From: Bacteroidales bacterium KHT7
GTDB taxonomy: Bacteria > Bacteroidota > Bacteroidia > Bacteroidales > Bacteroidaceae
DNA: 64,000 nt
Assembly: GCA_900102385.1 (NCBI GenBank)
Contig: FNBQ01000015.1
Span: 34,596 to 98,595, forward strand
Direction of reading: 5' to 3'
Shown here: piece by piece, positions 36,996 to 46,478 of the stretch
Layout of the letters: each line of letters opens with the position of its first letter
Position numbering within the stretch: position 1 is the stretch's first letter
Made by a program: the position numbers and the translations under genes
Notes under the pieces: generated by a model
Databases searched by the model: none
What the model saw: the letters and a program-made list of their open reading frames with translations, nothing else
Told to the model about the DNA's origin: nothing

Positions 36996-37991
36996 TTACT
37001 GTTTTTTCCGTTTCAGATTATCAAGAACGCATTTTATATTGCGCTGAAGCCCTTCGAACTTGGCGCGTTTGACCGCCGAACCCTTGAAAATCTTGCGATA
37101 GGTTTCGACGTCGAGGTTTTCCCAATCGGCTGGAGTCATATTCATAAATGCTTCGTTTGGCATCAGACCTTCCTCGCGGGTTGGCGAAGCGAATCTGTTC
37201 CACGGACATGCCTTGATGCACCGGTCGCATCCGTAAACGCAACTTTGCATGGCCTCGGAAGCCTCTTCGGGGATATCTTCTCTGTTTTCGATAGTCAGAT
37301 ACGACAAACATTTTCGCGCATCGAGCATTCTATTTTCCTTCAATGCCTTTGTTGGACAAGCGTTTAAGCATCTTTGACACTTACCGCAGCGTTCTTTTAA
37401 CGGTTCGTCGGCAGAACATTCAAGATTTATAACCAACTCCCCAAGAAATACGTAACTCCCAAAGAACGGAATTACAACCTGAGTATGCTTTCCAATCCAA
37501 CCGATGCCTGATTGCTGCGCCCAATATTTTTCGAGAATAGGAGCGGTATCACAAAAAGCCCTTCCACTAAATTCAGAAGCATCGCCGAGAAGTTCTGCAC
37601 GGATATCGTCAGTCTGTTCATCAAGATATTTCGCAACGCTTTCGAGAAGATGGCGGAGTTTTTCCTTCATCACATCGTGATAGTCTTTTCCGTAGGCATA
37701 ATATGCAAACTGAAGTTGACTGTCGTCGAGTTTTTTCTCGGGATAATAATTCAAAGCAACGCTGACGACGGTTTGCGCCCCATCAACAAGCAACTGCGGA
37801 TTGGTTCTGATTTCGAAATAGTTGCGAAGATAATCCATGTCGGCGCAATAGTCCTTGTCGAGGCTTTCTCGCAACATTCTCTGAGCCTCGATGCTCACGG
37901 GCTGCGCCTTGGCAAGTCCACAAGCACAAAAGCCGAGGCGCTTGGCTTCGGCTTTTATGAATGCAGATATTTTCTGTTTACAGTCCATCAA
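36996..37991 (-). CDS. queG: Epoxyqueuosine reductase
   Basis: 331 residues. A cobalamin-binding N-terminal reductive-dehalogenase-like domain carries DYHDVMKEKLRHLLE and VALNYYP. Two [4Fe-4S] motifs follow: CGKCQRCLNACP near 205 and CVYGCDRCIKACPWN near 250. It removes the epoxide of epoxyqueuosine to give queuosine in the tRNA anticodon. It overlaps the deacetylase gene by 4 bp at its start. Confidence 0.95.
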   Translation of the reverse strand: MMDCKQKISAFIKAEAKRLGFCACGLAKAQPVSIEAQRMLRESLDKDYCADMDYLRNYFEIRTNPQLLVDGAQTVVSVALNYYPEKKLDDSQLQFAYYAYGKDYHDVMKEKLRHLLESVAKYLDEQTDDIRAELLGDASEFSGRAFCDTAPILEKYWAQQSGIGWIGKHTQVVIPFFGSYVFLGELVINLECSADEPLKERCGKCQRCLNACPTKALKENRMLDARKCLSYLTIENREDIPEEASEAMQSCVYGCDRCIKACPWNRFASPTREEGLMPNEAFMNMTPADWENLDVETYRKIFKGSAVKRAKFEGLQRNIKCVLDNLKRKKQ

Positions 37992-38599
37992 TCAAAAACT
38001 TTGAACTCGTAACCCTGCTCCTGTAACCATTCGATTGACTGCGGAAGGGCTGTCTTGAGTTTGTCAATACTTTTCAGCGAGTCGTGAAAAGTTATAATCG
38101 AACCGTTACGGGCATATCGTTTTACGTTATTCAACACATCCTCGGCAGTAAGGCGTCGGCTATAGTCGCGTGTAACCAAATCCCACATTATCACCTTGTA
38201 ATGTCTTCTCAGCACCTCATAGTGAATGAGTCTCATCCATCCGCGCGGCGGACGGAAGAGGTCGGTTTTCAGTACCTTGTTTGCCTTATCAACATTTTTC
38301 AGATAATTTACGGCAAGCAAGAACACTCCGCCGATGTGGTTGTAAGTATGGTTTCCGATGCGGTGACCATGGCTCTTAACCAACTCGAACTCTTTGGGAT
38401 GCTTGCGCACATTATCGCCCACCATGAAGAAAGTAGCCTTTACGCCGTAGCGTTCGAGCGTTTCGATAATCCATGGAGTGGCTTCCGGGATTGGACCGTC
38501 GTCGAAAGTCAGATAAACAGACTTCTCCGACGGATCCATTCTCCAAATAGCCTTTGGATAAAGCCAACGCAGATATTTTGCCGGTTGCTCTATTATCAT
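37988..38599 (-). CDS. Polysaccharide deacetylase (NodB/CE4)
   Basis: 203 residues of one NodB domain. The metal and catalytic motifs are in order: TFDDGP near 31, HTYNH near 83, RPPRGW near 118, WDLVTRDYS near 141 and ITFHDS near 173. There is no signal peptide. It could deacetylate chitooligosaccharide-like or surface glycans; the substrate cannot be told. It lies between DUF2723 and queG with short gaps. Confidence 0.88.
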   Translation of the reverse strand: MIIEQPAKYLRWLYPKAIWRMDPSEKSVYLTFDDGPIPEATPWIIETLERYGVKATFFMVGDNVRKHPKEFELVKSHGHRIGNHTYNHIGGVFLLAVNYLKNVDKANKVLKTDLFRPPRGWMRLIHYEVLRRHYKVIMWDLVTRDYSRRLTAEDVLNNVKRYARNGSIITFHDSLKSIDKLKTALPQSIEWLQEQGYEFKVFD

Positions 38600-38619
38600 A
38601 TCAAGTTCAGAATTTCGTA

Positions 38620-41600
38620 CTACTCGCCCTCCTCAATGATGCTACCTGAATTGATATCACCTTCGACATTGTGTTCTGCAGGAGCGCCAGAATAACCCAT
38701 CTTCTTGTAATACAAGTTGATGTAGCTGTCGAGTTTCTTAGCCACATTGTCGCTGTTGCTGAATCGCTGATTGCGAAGCAGACTTACAATCTCGTTGAGG
38801 ATATAGATGTGATACTGATAATCCTGAGCATTCATCTTGAAGCGGTCGGAATTCAGGCTGAGATAGTAATCGCAGTACTCGAAACTCTTCTTTTCCAACT
38901 GGTTAAGAATATTGTTTGCCTGATTCTTCTGTCCGGTAAGGGCATAGATTTTAGCGATTTCGAGCGAACCACTCTGGAAATCGTGAGGCACGTTGTAAGC
39001 AGGAATGTGCTTCTCTACATAGTCTACAACCTTCACAGCCTTTTCTCTCTTGCCCTCGGCAAGCAGATTCTTGGCAAGTTCGCCAAACAGACGACGGTGA
39101 GTGTAGCACATGCGCATAACCGTTTCGTCGAGATAGAGTCCCGGAGTTTCAAGACCGCCGAACTTAAACTTGTTCATCAGCATATTGTAAGTCTTCTCAG
39201 TATCCATTCTGATGCACTTTGTTGTGTTGAACGGAGTGATACGGTTTACAAGACCTTCCTGAATGAAGTTGTCGCCAAGATTCATGTAATTGTCTGAACC
39301 TACGGTAATCGCAACAAACAGAGGACGAACCCAGTTAGTCTGAGCCAGAAGTTCGAGCATCATCAAATCGCTCTTGTAAAGCGCTCTCTTGCCGGCAAGC
39401 GAGATGCACATTTTGTCTGGAATAGAGTCAGAAGGCATCATCATTCCGCTCTTGCGAACGGCATTCTTATCGATTGTGATGTAGAGCGTATCGGTAGGAA
39501 TGAGGTGAGTTTCCTCGTTTGTTGAACGAACCCAGTACTTCAGCACATTCTTCAGTTCGAACGGATCCTTTCCGAATGCCTTTTCAGCCTCTGCTCTGTT
39601 CTCGGCATACATCTTGGCAATTGCCTCCTTATATTCTGGATGAATTGAGATGTACTCGTTTGTACCGCTCTCATATTCATAGCGTTTCCAGTTGATAGGA
39701 AGGGCTGGAGAATCGTAAGCCTGACGGCGCATCTGATCGATGTACCAGTCGGTTTGCAGATAGCTGAGGTTGCAGACGCGTGCGCTTGTACCAACGCCCT
39801 CAGTCTCCTGATTATACCACAATGGGAACGTATCGTTATCGCCATTTGTAAAGATGATAGGATTCTGTCCGTTTAGACTGTTCAGATAATTCTGTCCGAA
39901 GTCGCGACAAGTATATCGTCCGCTTCGGTCGTGGTCGTCCCAAGTCTGTGAGCACATCTGAATAGGAACAAGCAGACACAAACATCCGACAACTGCCGAT
40001 GTAACGATGCTGTTTTCTTTCTTCAATACCAACTTGTTGATATTCTCAACAAGTGCGGCAACGCCCAGACCAATCCATATCGCATACGCGTAGAACGAGC
40101 CGGCGTAAGCATAGTCTCGCTCGCGAGGCTGCTGAGGAGTCTGGTTAAGGTACAGAACGATGGCGATACCCGTCATGAAGAACAGGAAGAACACAACCCA
40201 GAACTGCTGAATACCAGCCTCTTTCTTCTGGAATGCCTGCCAATAGATGCCGAGAAGTCCGAGGATGAGCGGCAATGCGAAGAACACATTGTAGCCCTTG
40301 TTCTCCTTCAGCTCGCTTGGCATCTTGTCCATATCAATACCAAGAACATACTTGTCGAACGGCTTGATTCCGGTAATCCAGTTACCGTGCTCAATCTCGC
40401 CATTACTCTGAATATCGTTCTGACGGCCAGCGAAATTCCACAAGAAATAACGCCAGTACATAAAGTTAACCTGATAAGAGAAGAAGAACTTCAAGTTATC
40501 AAGCTGAGAAGGCATCTTTACAGATATCATCTCGCCGCAACGATCGTAAGGAACCTGAGTTCCCTCAACACCGCCGAGCCAGTCTTCGTAAGCCTTTGCA
40601 TGGTCGCTCGAATAAATTCGAGGGAAGAGCATGTTCTGAGCATACTCATACTCATATTTGTTACGAACCACGAAATATCTGTCTGGCTCGCTGGCATCAT
40701 GCTTCTCCTTGCGCTGATATACAGGCGCGCCCTCCTTTGTTACAGGAACGCAGTATCCGCCGTTCTCATCAACCTTAAGCTTAACCTGCGAAGTATAAGC
40801 CTGACCGTAGAACAATGGGCGAGAGCCATACTGCTCGCGTCCAAGATACTCGCCAAGAGTGAAGATATCCTCTGGAGAGTTCTGGTCCATAGGCGGATTG
40901 GCAGACGAACGGATAACTATCAGAGCATAAGACGAATAGCCGATAATCATAACAAGCATGCTCAACAACGAGGTGTTGAGGATTCGGCTGCTTACGATGC
41001 TCTTGCCCTGCTTCTTGAAGTTTACTCCAAAGTACAAGACTGCAAGCACAGCGATTCCGATAACAACGCTCAAAGCGCCGTGTCCGTAGAACGGAATACC
41101 AAGAAGTGCCACAGACAGTACGAACGAAATGTTCTGTCTTACGCGATTCTCGCCTACATAACTCTCGTAAACGCCCCATACTACTGAAGTGCAGAGCAGA
41201 ACGAGGTAGATGATAAGACCTGTGTTGAACCCGAAGCCCAAAGTGTTTACAAACAACAGCTCGAACCATCCGCCAACCTTTACGATTCCCGGAACAACGC
41301 CGTAAAGCACTGCCACAATCAGAATCATAGAAGCACCAAGCGCAAGAAGCGAACCTTTCAGTTCGGCATTAGGATTCTTCTTGTAATAGTAAACAAGAAC
41401 GATTGCCGGAATACAAAGAAGGTTCAGCAAGTGAACGCCGATACTCAATCCGACAAGGTACGACAGCAGAACGAGATAGCGGTCGCTGTGCGAGTTGTCG
41501 GCCTGAGCGTCCCACTTCAGGATAAGCCAGAAGACAACAGCGGTGAACAGAGATGAGTAGGCATAAACCTCGCCCTCTACTGCGCTGTACCAGAATGTAT

Positions 41601-42003
41601 CGCTGAATGTGTAACACAATGCTCCAACAAGACCCGAAGCCATGATTGTCCACATCTTCGAAGAGTTCATCTGCTCCTCGTTAGGACACACAAGCTTCTT
41701 TGCCAAGTAAGTGATGCTCCAGAAAAGGAACATGATACATGCGGCACTCAACAATGCAGACATGGTGTTTACCATCTTGGCAACGGTTGTTGGGTCACTT
41801 GCAAACTGCGAGAAAAGGTTTGCAGTAAGCATAAAGAAAGGTGCGCCAGGCGGATGTCCGATTTCCAACTTATAACCTGTGGTTATAAATTCAGGACAGT
41901 CCCAAAAGCTTGCCGTCGGCTCTATGGTAGAACAGAACACGAAAGCAGCAATGGCAAATGTAAGCCAACCAAGAAGGTTGTTTATCAATTTGTACTGTTT
42001 CAT
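38620..42003 (-). CDS. DUF2723 membrane protein, probable glycosyltransferase-like
   Basis: 1127 residues, the usual size for the family. About 14 membrane helices fill the first 700 residues; the N-terminal block has YKLEIGHPPGAPFFMLTANL and SSLFTAVVFW. The remainder is soluble: SNGEIEHGNW, HDRSGRYTCRDFGQN, NYLN...INGDNDTFPLW, and a helical repeat end that looks TPR-like (YALTGQKNQANNILNQLEKK). DUF2723 proteins are related in topology to GT-C enzymes and have been linked in Bacteroidetes to protein O-glycosylation; that function is inference here. It has its own promoter. Confidence 0.8.
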   Translation of the reverse strand: MKQYKLINNLLGWLTFAIAAFVFCSTIEPTASFWDCPEFITTGYKLEIGHPPGAPFFMLTANLFSQFASDPTTVAKMVNTMSALLSAACIMFLFWSITYLAKKLVCPNEEQMNSSKMWTIMASGLVGALCYTFSDTFWYSAVEGEVYAYSSLFTAVVFWLILKWDAQADNSHSDRYLVLLSYLVGLSIGVHLLNLLCIPAIVLVYYYKKNPNAELKGSLLALGASMILIVAVLYGVVPGIVKVGGWFELLFVNTLGFGFNTGLIIYLVLLCTSVVWGVYESYVGENRVRQNISFVLSVALLGIPFYGHGALSVVIGIAVLAVLYFGVNFKKQGKSIVSSRILNTSLLSMLVMIIGYSSYALIVIRSSANPPMDQNSPEDIFTLGEYLGREQYGSRPLFYGQAYTSQVKLKVDENGGYCVPVTKEGAPVYQRKEKHDASEPDRYFVVRNKYEYEYAQNMLFPRIYSSDHAKAYEDWLGGVEGTQVPYDRCGEMISVKMPSQLDNLKFFFSYQVNFMYWRYFLWNFAGRQNDIQSNGEIEHGNWITGIKPFDKYVLGIDMDKMPSELKENKGYNVFFALPLILGLLGIYWQAFQKKEAGIQQFWVVFFLFFMTGIAIVLYLNQTPQQPRERDYAYAGSFYAYAIWIGLGVAALVENINKLVLKKENSIVTSAVVGCLCLLVPIQMCSQTWDDHDRSGRYTCRDFGQNYLNSLNGQNPIIFTNGDNDTFPLWYNQETEGVGTSARVCNLSYLQTDWYIDQMRRQAYDSPALPINWKRYEYESGTNEYISIHPEYKEAIAKMYAENRAEAEKAFGKDPFELKNVLKYWVRSTNEETHLIPTDTLYITIDKNAVRKSGMMMPSDSIPDKMCISLAGKRALYKSDLMMLELLAQTNWVRPLFVAITVGSDNYMNLGDNFIQEGLVNRITPFNTTKCIRMDTEKTYNMLMNKFKFGGLETPGLYLDETVMRMCYTHRRLFGELAKNLLAEGKREKAVKVVDYVEKHIPAYNVPHDFQSGSLEIAKIYALTGQKNQANNILNQLEKKSFEYCDYYLSLNSDRFKMNAQDYQYHIYILNEIVSLLRNQRFSNSDNVAKKLDSYINLYYKKMGYSGAPAEHNVEGDINSGSIIEEGE

Positions 42004-42054
42004 TTGGTTATAATGTTATTAACTTATTTTATTTCAATTTTATATTCAAACGCA

Positions 42055-42062
42055 CAAAGATA
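42055..42062 (-). promoter_or_regulatory. -7 element for the DUF2723 gene
   Basis: TATCTTTG on the minus strand, with CAA in the plus (TTG on the minus) at 42079-42081 giving a 16-nt spacer. It leaves a leader of about 50 nt before the start at 42003. Confidence 0.5.
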
Positions 42063-42096
42063 GCAGTTTAATGCCATACAATGAAAATTTGTCGAC

Positions 42097-42897
42097 TTAT
42101 TTTAAGTTCCAGTGATGCGTCGAGCCATGATAGCCGAGCATCCGATGAGGCAATCCGCCGTGCCCGATGAGTTCGAGAGGACAGTCGAAGTACGCCTCAA
42201 GTTCCTTGGCAGAAATCTGCGTGTCGGGATGATAGCACACCTCGCCGTTTACGCACGCAATCGTCTTTACGTTCTGAAGAACCGTTCCGATATCATGACT
42301 CACAAGCACGATGGCGCAATCCTCGTTTATCTTTTTCAGAAGTCGGTAGAGAATGCCCTCGAAATGCTTGTCGATATAAGTGTTCGGCTCGTCGAGAAAA
42401 ACCACATCGGGCTTGCTAACGATGGCTCTGCCCAACAAAACCCGCTGAATCTGGCCGCCGCTGAGCGTTCCGATGGAGCGTTGTTCCAAGCCCTGCAACT
42501 CCATCTGGGCAACAATCTCGCTAACGCGCGCGTGATGCTCCTTTGTATAAGGGCGGAAGAGTGATTTCTGCTTGCTCAGTCCCGACAGAATTACATCGTA
42601 GACCGAAATAGGAAACTGCTTGTCAATCTGCGTGTATTGTGGCAGATAACCGGCATTTATACTCCTAACTTCTTTGCCGTTCTTGAAGAATCGGATTTTT
42701 CCGGCAGTTGGCTTTACAAGACCCAAGATGGTCTTCGACAGAGTCGTTTTTCCTCCGCCGTTTGGACCGATGATGCCCAGAAAATCCTTGTCGTAGATGG
42801 TCAGGTTTACGTTTTTCAGCACATATCTCGAACGCGCATCGTACCTAACATCCACTCCCTCAAGCTTAATCAACGGAAGTTTGCTACTCATTGGCAA
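42097..42897 (-). CDS. Metal-type ABC transporter ATP-binding protein (ZnuC/MntB-like)
   Basis: 266 residues. Walker A GPNGGGKTT near 44, Q-loop YLPQYTQ, signature LSGGQIQRVLLGRA, Walker B VVFLDEP and H-loop VSHD are all present. The family is metal-uptake (zinc, manganese). It overlaps by 14 bp the substrate-binding gene upstream, but no membrane permease follows; the next gene is DUF2723. The permease is either elsewhere or missing. Confidence 0.9.
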   Translation of the reverse strand: MPMSSKLPLIKLEGVDVRYDARSRYVLKNVNLTIYDKDFLGIIGPNGGGKTTLSKTILGLVKPTAGKIRFFKNGKEVRSINAGYLPQYTQIDKQFPISVYDVILSGLSKQKSLFRPYTKEHHARVSEIVAQMELQGLEQRSIGTLSGGQIQRVLLGRAIVSKPDVVFLDEPNTYIDKHFEGILYRLLKKINEDCAIVLVSHDIGTVLQNVKTIACVNGEVCYHPDTQISAKELEAYFDCPLELIGHGGLPHRMLGYHGSTHHWNLK

Positions 42898-43747
42898 GAA
42901 TGTTTGTAATGTTCAGCATTTCCTTCTCCCAATCGTAGGCAAGAGGATTTATCCGATGAGGCTTTGTCTTTGTCTCGCGGCTTATAAGGCCGATGTTTCG
43001 GGTATTGAATTCTTCCTGCAAAAAGATTGTCGAAATCTTTTCGTTTCTGCACACATCTATTAGCGAACGCAACTGCTGCGGCGACGGCTCTTTTCCGTCA
43101 ATCTCTACAACATACTGCATAAGCCCGTAATCGTGCGCATAGTAAGTAAGAGTAGGGTGATAGATGAGGAACGAGCGGCTCGTCTTGTCCTTCAGCGAAG
43201 CATGAATCTGACGGTCGACATTCTCAATCCGGACGATGAATCTATCCAGATTCCGCCGATATTCATCGGCATGAATGCTGTCAATCTCGACAAGAGCATT
43301 GCAAATGTTTTCGGCAATAACCTTTACATTTCGGGGCGATGTCCAGATGTGCGGATCGGTACTGCCATGATGCTTGTCCGAAGAGTGAGAGGCGATAAGG
43401 TCGATGCCCTTACTCGTGTCGTACACCTTTATAGAAGGAACATTCTGCACAAGTTTATCCATCCAACTTAGTTCAAAGCCCAACCCACCTGTTTGCAGAT
43501 AAGCCTTGCTGTCTGACAGCGAAACCATCTGCTGAGGCGTTGGCTCGTATGTCTCGGGACTGCTTCCCTGAGGCACCATAACCTCTACCGAAACGAGGCT
43601 GTCGGCTATCTGCTCAACAAAATAGCGCATAGGCTCGATGGTTACGGTAACGTTTATCCTGTCGAGTTTAGCATTGCCACAGCCAACAAGCGCAACCGAC
43701 GAAACCATCAGCAGAACGACAAATATGTTTAATGCAAAATGCTTCAT
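42884..43747 (-). CDS. Metal ABC transporter substrate-binding lipoprotein (ZnuA-like)
   Basis: 287 residues with a lipobox (ALVGC, Cys23). The SBP family A-I shape is clear: an N-terminal lobe (TVTIEPMRYFVEQIAD), a His/Asp-rich metal segment HSSDKHHGSTDPHIW near 122, and a C-terminal lobe (YHPTLTYYAHDYGL; EISTIFLQEEF-type helix and NPLAYDWEKEM). Metal ligands His in KHHG, DPHIW and YHPTL fit a zinc or manganese site. It shares an operon with the ATPase. Confidence 0.88.
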   Translation of the reverse strand: MKHFALNIFVVLLMVSSVALVGCGNAKLDRINVTVTIEPMRYFVEQIADSLVSVEVMVPQGSSPETYEPTPQQMVSLSDSKAYLQTGGLGFELSWMDKLVQNVPSIKVYDTSKGIDLIASHSSDKHHGSTDPHIWTSPRNVKVIAENICNALVEIDSIHADEYRRNLDRFIVRIENVDRQIHASLKDKTSRSFLIYHPTLTYYAHDYGLMQYVVEIDGKEPSPQQLRSLIDVCRNEKISTIFLQEEFNTRNIGLISRETKTKPHRINPLAYDWEKEMLNITNILANE

Positions 43748-44209
43748 TTACAATACAACTTTAAACATTACATAAACTCCAATAACAATGGCATATCTTA
43801 TAGCCTTGCCCAAGAAAACCGATGTTGTTGTAAGCACCACGTTAGAGCGCAACATTCCGAGGGCGATGGCAATTCCGCTGCCCAAGATAGGCAAAAAGCA
43901 GAAGAAGCCAATCCACGCTCCGTGTCCTCCAACAAAACGCTGCGCCTTTTCGAGGCTTTTGCGCTTGACGTGCAGATATTTCTCAATCCATTCCACTCGC
44001 CCGAATGTTCCAACCCAATAGTTGAACATGCTGCCCAGAACATTTCCAACAGTTCCAAAGATGCCAATCTTCAGAGGGTCGAGACCGATGGCAAGCAGAC
44101 CAAGCATCACGGCTTCCGAACTGAACGGAAACACGCTTCCGGCAATGAAGGCTGCCACAGCCATGCCCCAATATCCGTGGTCTAAAAAGAATTGAGTAAA
44201 GGCTTCCAT
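43748..44209 (-). CDS. YqaA/DedA-like membrane protein
   Basis: 153 residues from the ATG at 44207-44209 (MEAFTQFFLDHGYWGMAVAAF); a longer upstream frame is unlikely. Four or five membrane segments and PFSSEAVMLGLLAIG and KYLHVKRKSLEKAQRFVGGHG match the YqaA branch of SNARE-associated (DedA) proteins, which include undecaprenyl-phosphate flippases. The metal ABC gene starts directly downstream. Confidence 0.8.
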   Translation of the reverse strand: MEAFTQFFLDHGYWGMAVAAFIAGSVFPFSSEAVMLGLLAIGLDPLKIGIFGTVGNVLGSMFNYWVGTFGRVEWIEKYLHVKRKSLEKAQRFVGGHGAWIGFFCFLPILGSGIAIALGMLRSNVVLTTTSVFLGKAIRYAIVIGVYVMFKVVL

Positions 44210-45189
44210 ATTGAATAAGTTGCCATAAGCAACACTATTATTATCGAAATGTAAAACAGATATACGCATATCTTGCTGGAGTTCAATGCCATGTTATGTG
44301 CAATCATCGGACTGGCATTTAGCAGAAGAACAGCAAACCATACGTTAAAGTATATAGGGTAGAGCCCTATGAAGACGAGCATAGCAAAGACATTAGTCAT
44401 CAATATTGCAAAGAGGACTCTCGTCTTTATCTTGTCGAAGAAGATATTGTGCAGGTAGTGCGCCCACGAAATGATGAGTTCGAACGCAATCACACCCAAA
44501 CAAATCCATTGGTATCTGTCGATTACAGAATAGTCGAAATCAGGCTTTACAAACAACCCGGTGAACATCTCAGCCAAGGCATACGCATCGCCAAAGACAA
44601 TCTCATAAGCCCCGACGAACCAGAACGGCGCAATGATTCCGATTAGCATTGCAAAGAATGTGCGAAGCGTAAGGCTCTGCAACAAAAACATTGCAACAAG
44701 AAGGAATGGAAACAAATACAACAACGGCGGAAAGAACAGCAACGCCACTCCATAAACCATGAAAGCGTTAAAAATCCATCCCACGGCATTGTATTGCTGG
44801 TATGTCGGAAACAGACAATGATAAAACAGCAGAAGCAATACGGCAACAACTGCGTAAGGCTGAACAGAATGCAGAAAAACGCTGCAAGATGCGAGCAATA
44901 CAAATACAGCAGATGCCATGTGTGTGCGCGTTCTGATTATGTTATACCGATTGTTGAGTTCCATAATCAGATAGACACACAAATAGTTGAGCATCAGCAT
45001 AAAGGCGTTGCCCAACATCCAGTTCGAAGCAAAACGCCTCGACAGCCAGTTCCAATATCTGCTACATTCTGCCCCTGTGGTTGTAGTCTCTGCCGAGAGA
45101 GTAAACCACACAAGCGCAGACACAAAGCAGACAACAGGCAGGGTAAACCTGCTTGCTGCCACCTCGTTCTGTATTCTCTTTATCGACAT
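44182..45189 (-). CDS. Polytopic membrane protein of unknown function
   Basis: 335 residues with about nine membrane helices and short loops; no signal peptide. A gap near PDFDYSVIDRYQW and a repeated PPLLYLFPFLLVAMF-type stretch are visible. I do not recognise a family with certainty; similar Bacteroidetes proteins are unnamed. It follows purD by 3 nt and overlaps the YqaA start by 28 bp. Confidence 0.7.
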   Translation of the reverse strand: MSIKRIQNEVAASRFTLPVVCFVSALVWFTLSAETTTTGAECSRYWNWLSRRFASNWMLGNAFMLMLNYLCVYLIMELNNRYNIIRTRTHMASAVFVLLASCSVFLHSVQPYAVVAVLLLLFYHCLFPTYQQYNAVGWIFNAFMVYGVALLFFPPLLYLFPFLLVAMFLLQSLTLRTFFAMLIGIIAPFWFVGAYEIVFGDAYALAEMFTGLFVKPDFDYSVIDRYQWICLGVIAFELIISWAHYLHNIFFDKIKTRVLFAILMTNVFAMLVFIGLYPIYFNVWFAVLLLNASPMIAHNMALNSSKICVYLFYISIIIVLLMATYSIWKPLLNSF

Positions 45190-45192
45190 ATA

Positions 45193-46461
45193 TTACAAAT
45201 CCTGTCCTATGTCTGTACGATAATAACTCTTGTTAAACTTAATTTTCTTAGCACCTTCCATTGACTGTGCCAGAGCCTCTGCCTTGTCCTTTCCGTATGA
45301 ACTTACGGCAATTACGCGACCGCCATTTGTTACAACCTCGCCGTCCTTAACCGTTGTGCCGGCATGGAAGACAATGCTGTTGCTTATATTCTCGATTCCC
45401 GTGATTGGGAAGCCTTTCTCGTAAGCCTCTGGATAACCGCCAGATACGAGCATAACGCATACAGCCGAACGCTCATCAATCTCAAGATTCTTCTCGTTTA
45501 GGTTGCCCTCGGCCACGCCTTCGAGCAAATCAACAAGGTCACTCTTTATTCTAAGCATAACTGTCTCAGTCTCAGGGTCGCCCATACGAACGTTGTACTC
45601 GATAACCATCGGCTCTCCCTCAACGTTTATCAGTCCGAAGAAGATGAAGCCTCTGTAGTCGATGTTCTCTTCTGCCAAGCCCTCGACAGTTGGGCGAATG
45701 ATGCGATCTTCAACCTTCTGCATCCACTCTTTTGTTGCGAATGGAACAGGAGAAACGCTTCCCATTCCACCGGTGTTCAAGCCTGTGTCGTGCTCGCCGA
45801 TGCGCTTGTAGTCTTTTGCTTCAGGCAGAATCTTGTAGTTCTTGCCATCTGTCAAAACGAAGACTGAGCACTCAATACCACTCAAAAATTCCTCGATAAC
45901 TACCGTTGCAGAAGCATTTCCGAACATTCCGCCAAGCATCTCCTTGAATTCCTTCTTTGCCTCTTCGAGAGTAGGAACGATGAGTACGCCCTTGCCTGCG
46001 CAGAGTCCATCAGCCTTCAGAACGTACGGTGCTTTCAGCGTTTCGAGGAACTTCAAACCCTCTTCGATTGTATTTCCGTTGAAAGTCTTGTATGCTGCTG
46101 TCGGAATGTTGTGGCGCTGCATAAAGCCTTTTGCAAAATCCTTGCTTCCCTCGAGCACGGCACCTTGCTTTGAAGGACCGATAACCGGGATTCCTGCAAG
46201 TTGAGGGTCGTTCTTGAACACATCGTAGATGCCCTTTACCAATGGGTCTTCAGGACCAACGACAACCATGTTTACGGCATTTTCCAGAACGAATGTCTTG
46301 ATTGCCGCAAAGTCATCGGCCTTTATAGCCACGTTTTCTCCCACGTTGGCTGTTCCGGCATTGCCCGGGGCAATAAACAGTTTCTCTACCTTCTTGCTCT
46401 GTGCTATCTTCCAAGCGATTGCATGCTCGCGACCACCGCTTCCTAACAGTAATATTCTCAT
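45193..46461 (-). CDS. purD: Phosphoribosylamine-glycine ligase
   Basis: 422 residues, full length. GARS N-domain starts [21 protein letters not shown]-grasp core shows [48 protein letters not shown]-terminal domain at about 325-420. It makes glycinamide ribonucleotide in purine synthesis. It is isolated from other pur genes and lies 17 nt after DPP IV. Confidence 0.96.
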   Translation of the reverse strand: MRILLLGSGGREHAIAWKIAQSKKVEKLFIAPGNAGTANVGENVAIKADDFAAIKTFVLENAVNMVVVGPEDPLVKGIYDVFKNDPQLAGIPVIGPSKQGAVLEGSKDFAKGFMQRHNIPTAAYKTFNGNTIEEGLKFLETLKAPYVLKADGLCAGKGVLIVPTLEEAKKEFKEMLGGMFGNASATVVIEEFLSGIECSVFVLTDGKNYKILPEAKDYKRIGEHDTGLNTGGMGSVSPVPFATKEWMQKVEDRIIRPTVEGLAEENIDYRGFIFFGLINVEGEPMVIEYNVRMGDPETETVMLRIKSDLVDLLEGVAEGNLNEKNLEIDERSAVCVMLVSGGYPEAYEKGFPITGIENISNSIVFHAGTTVKDGEVVTNGGRVIAVSSYGKDKAEALAQSMEGAKKIKFNKSYYRTDIGQDL

Positions 46462-46478
46462 TTTTCTGAAATAGTATT

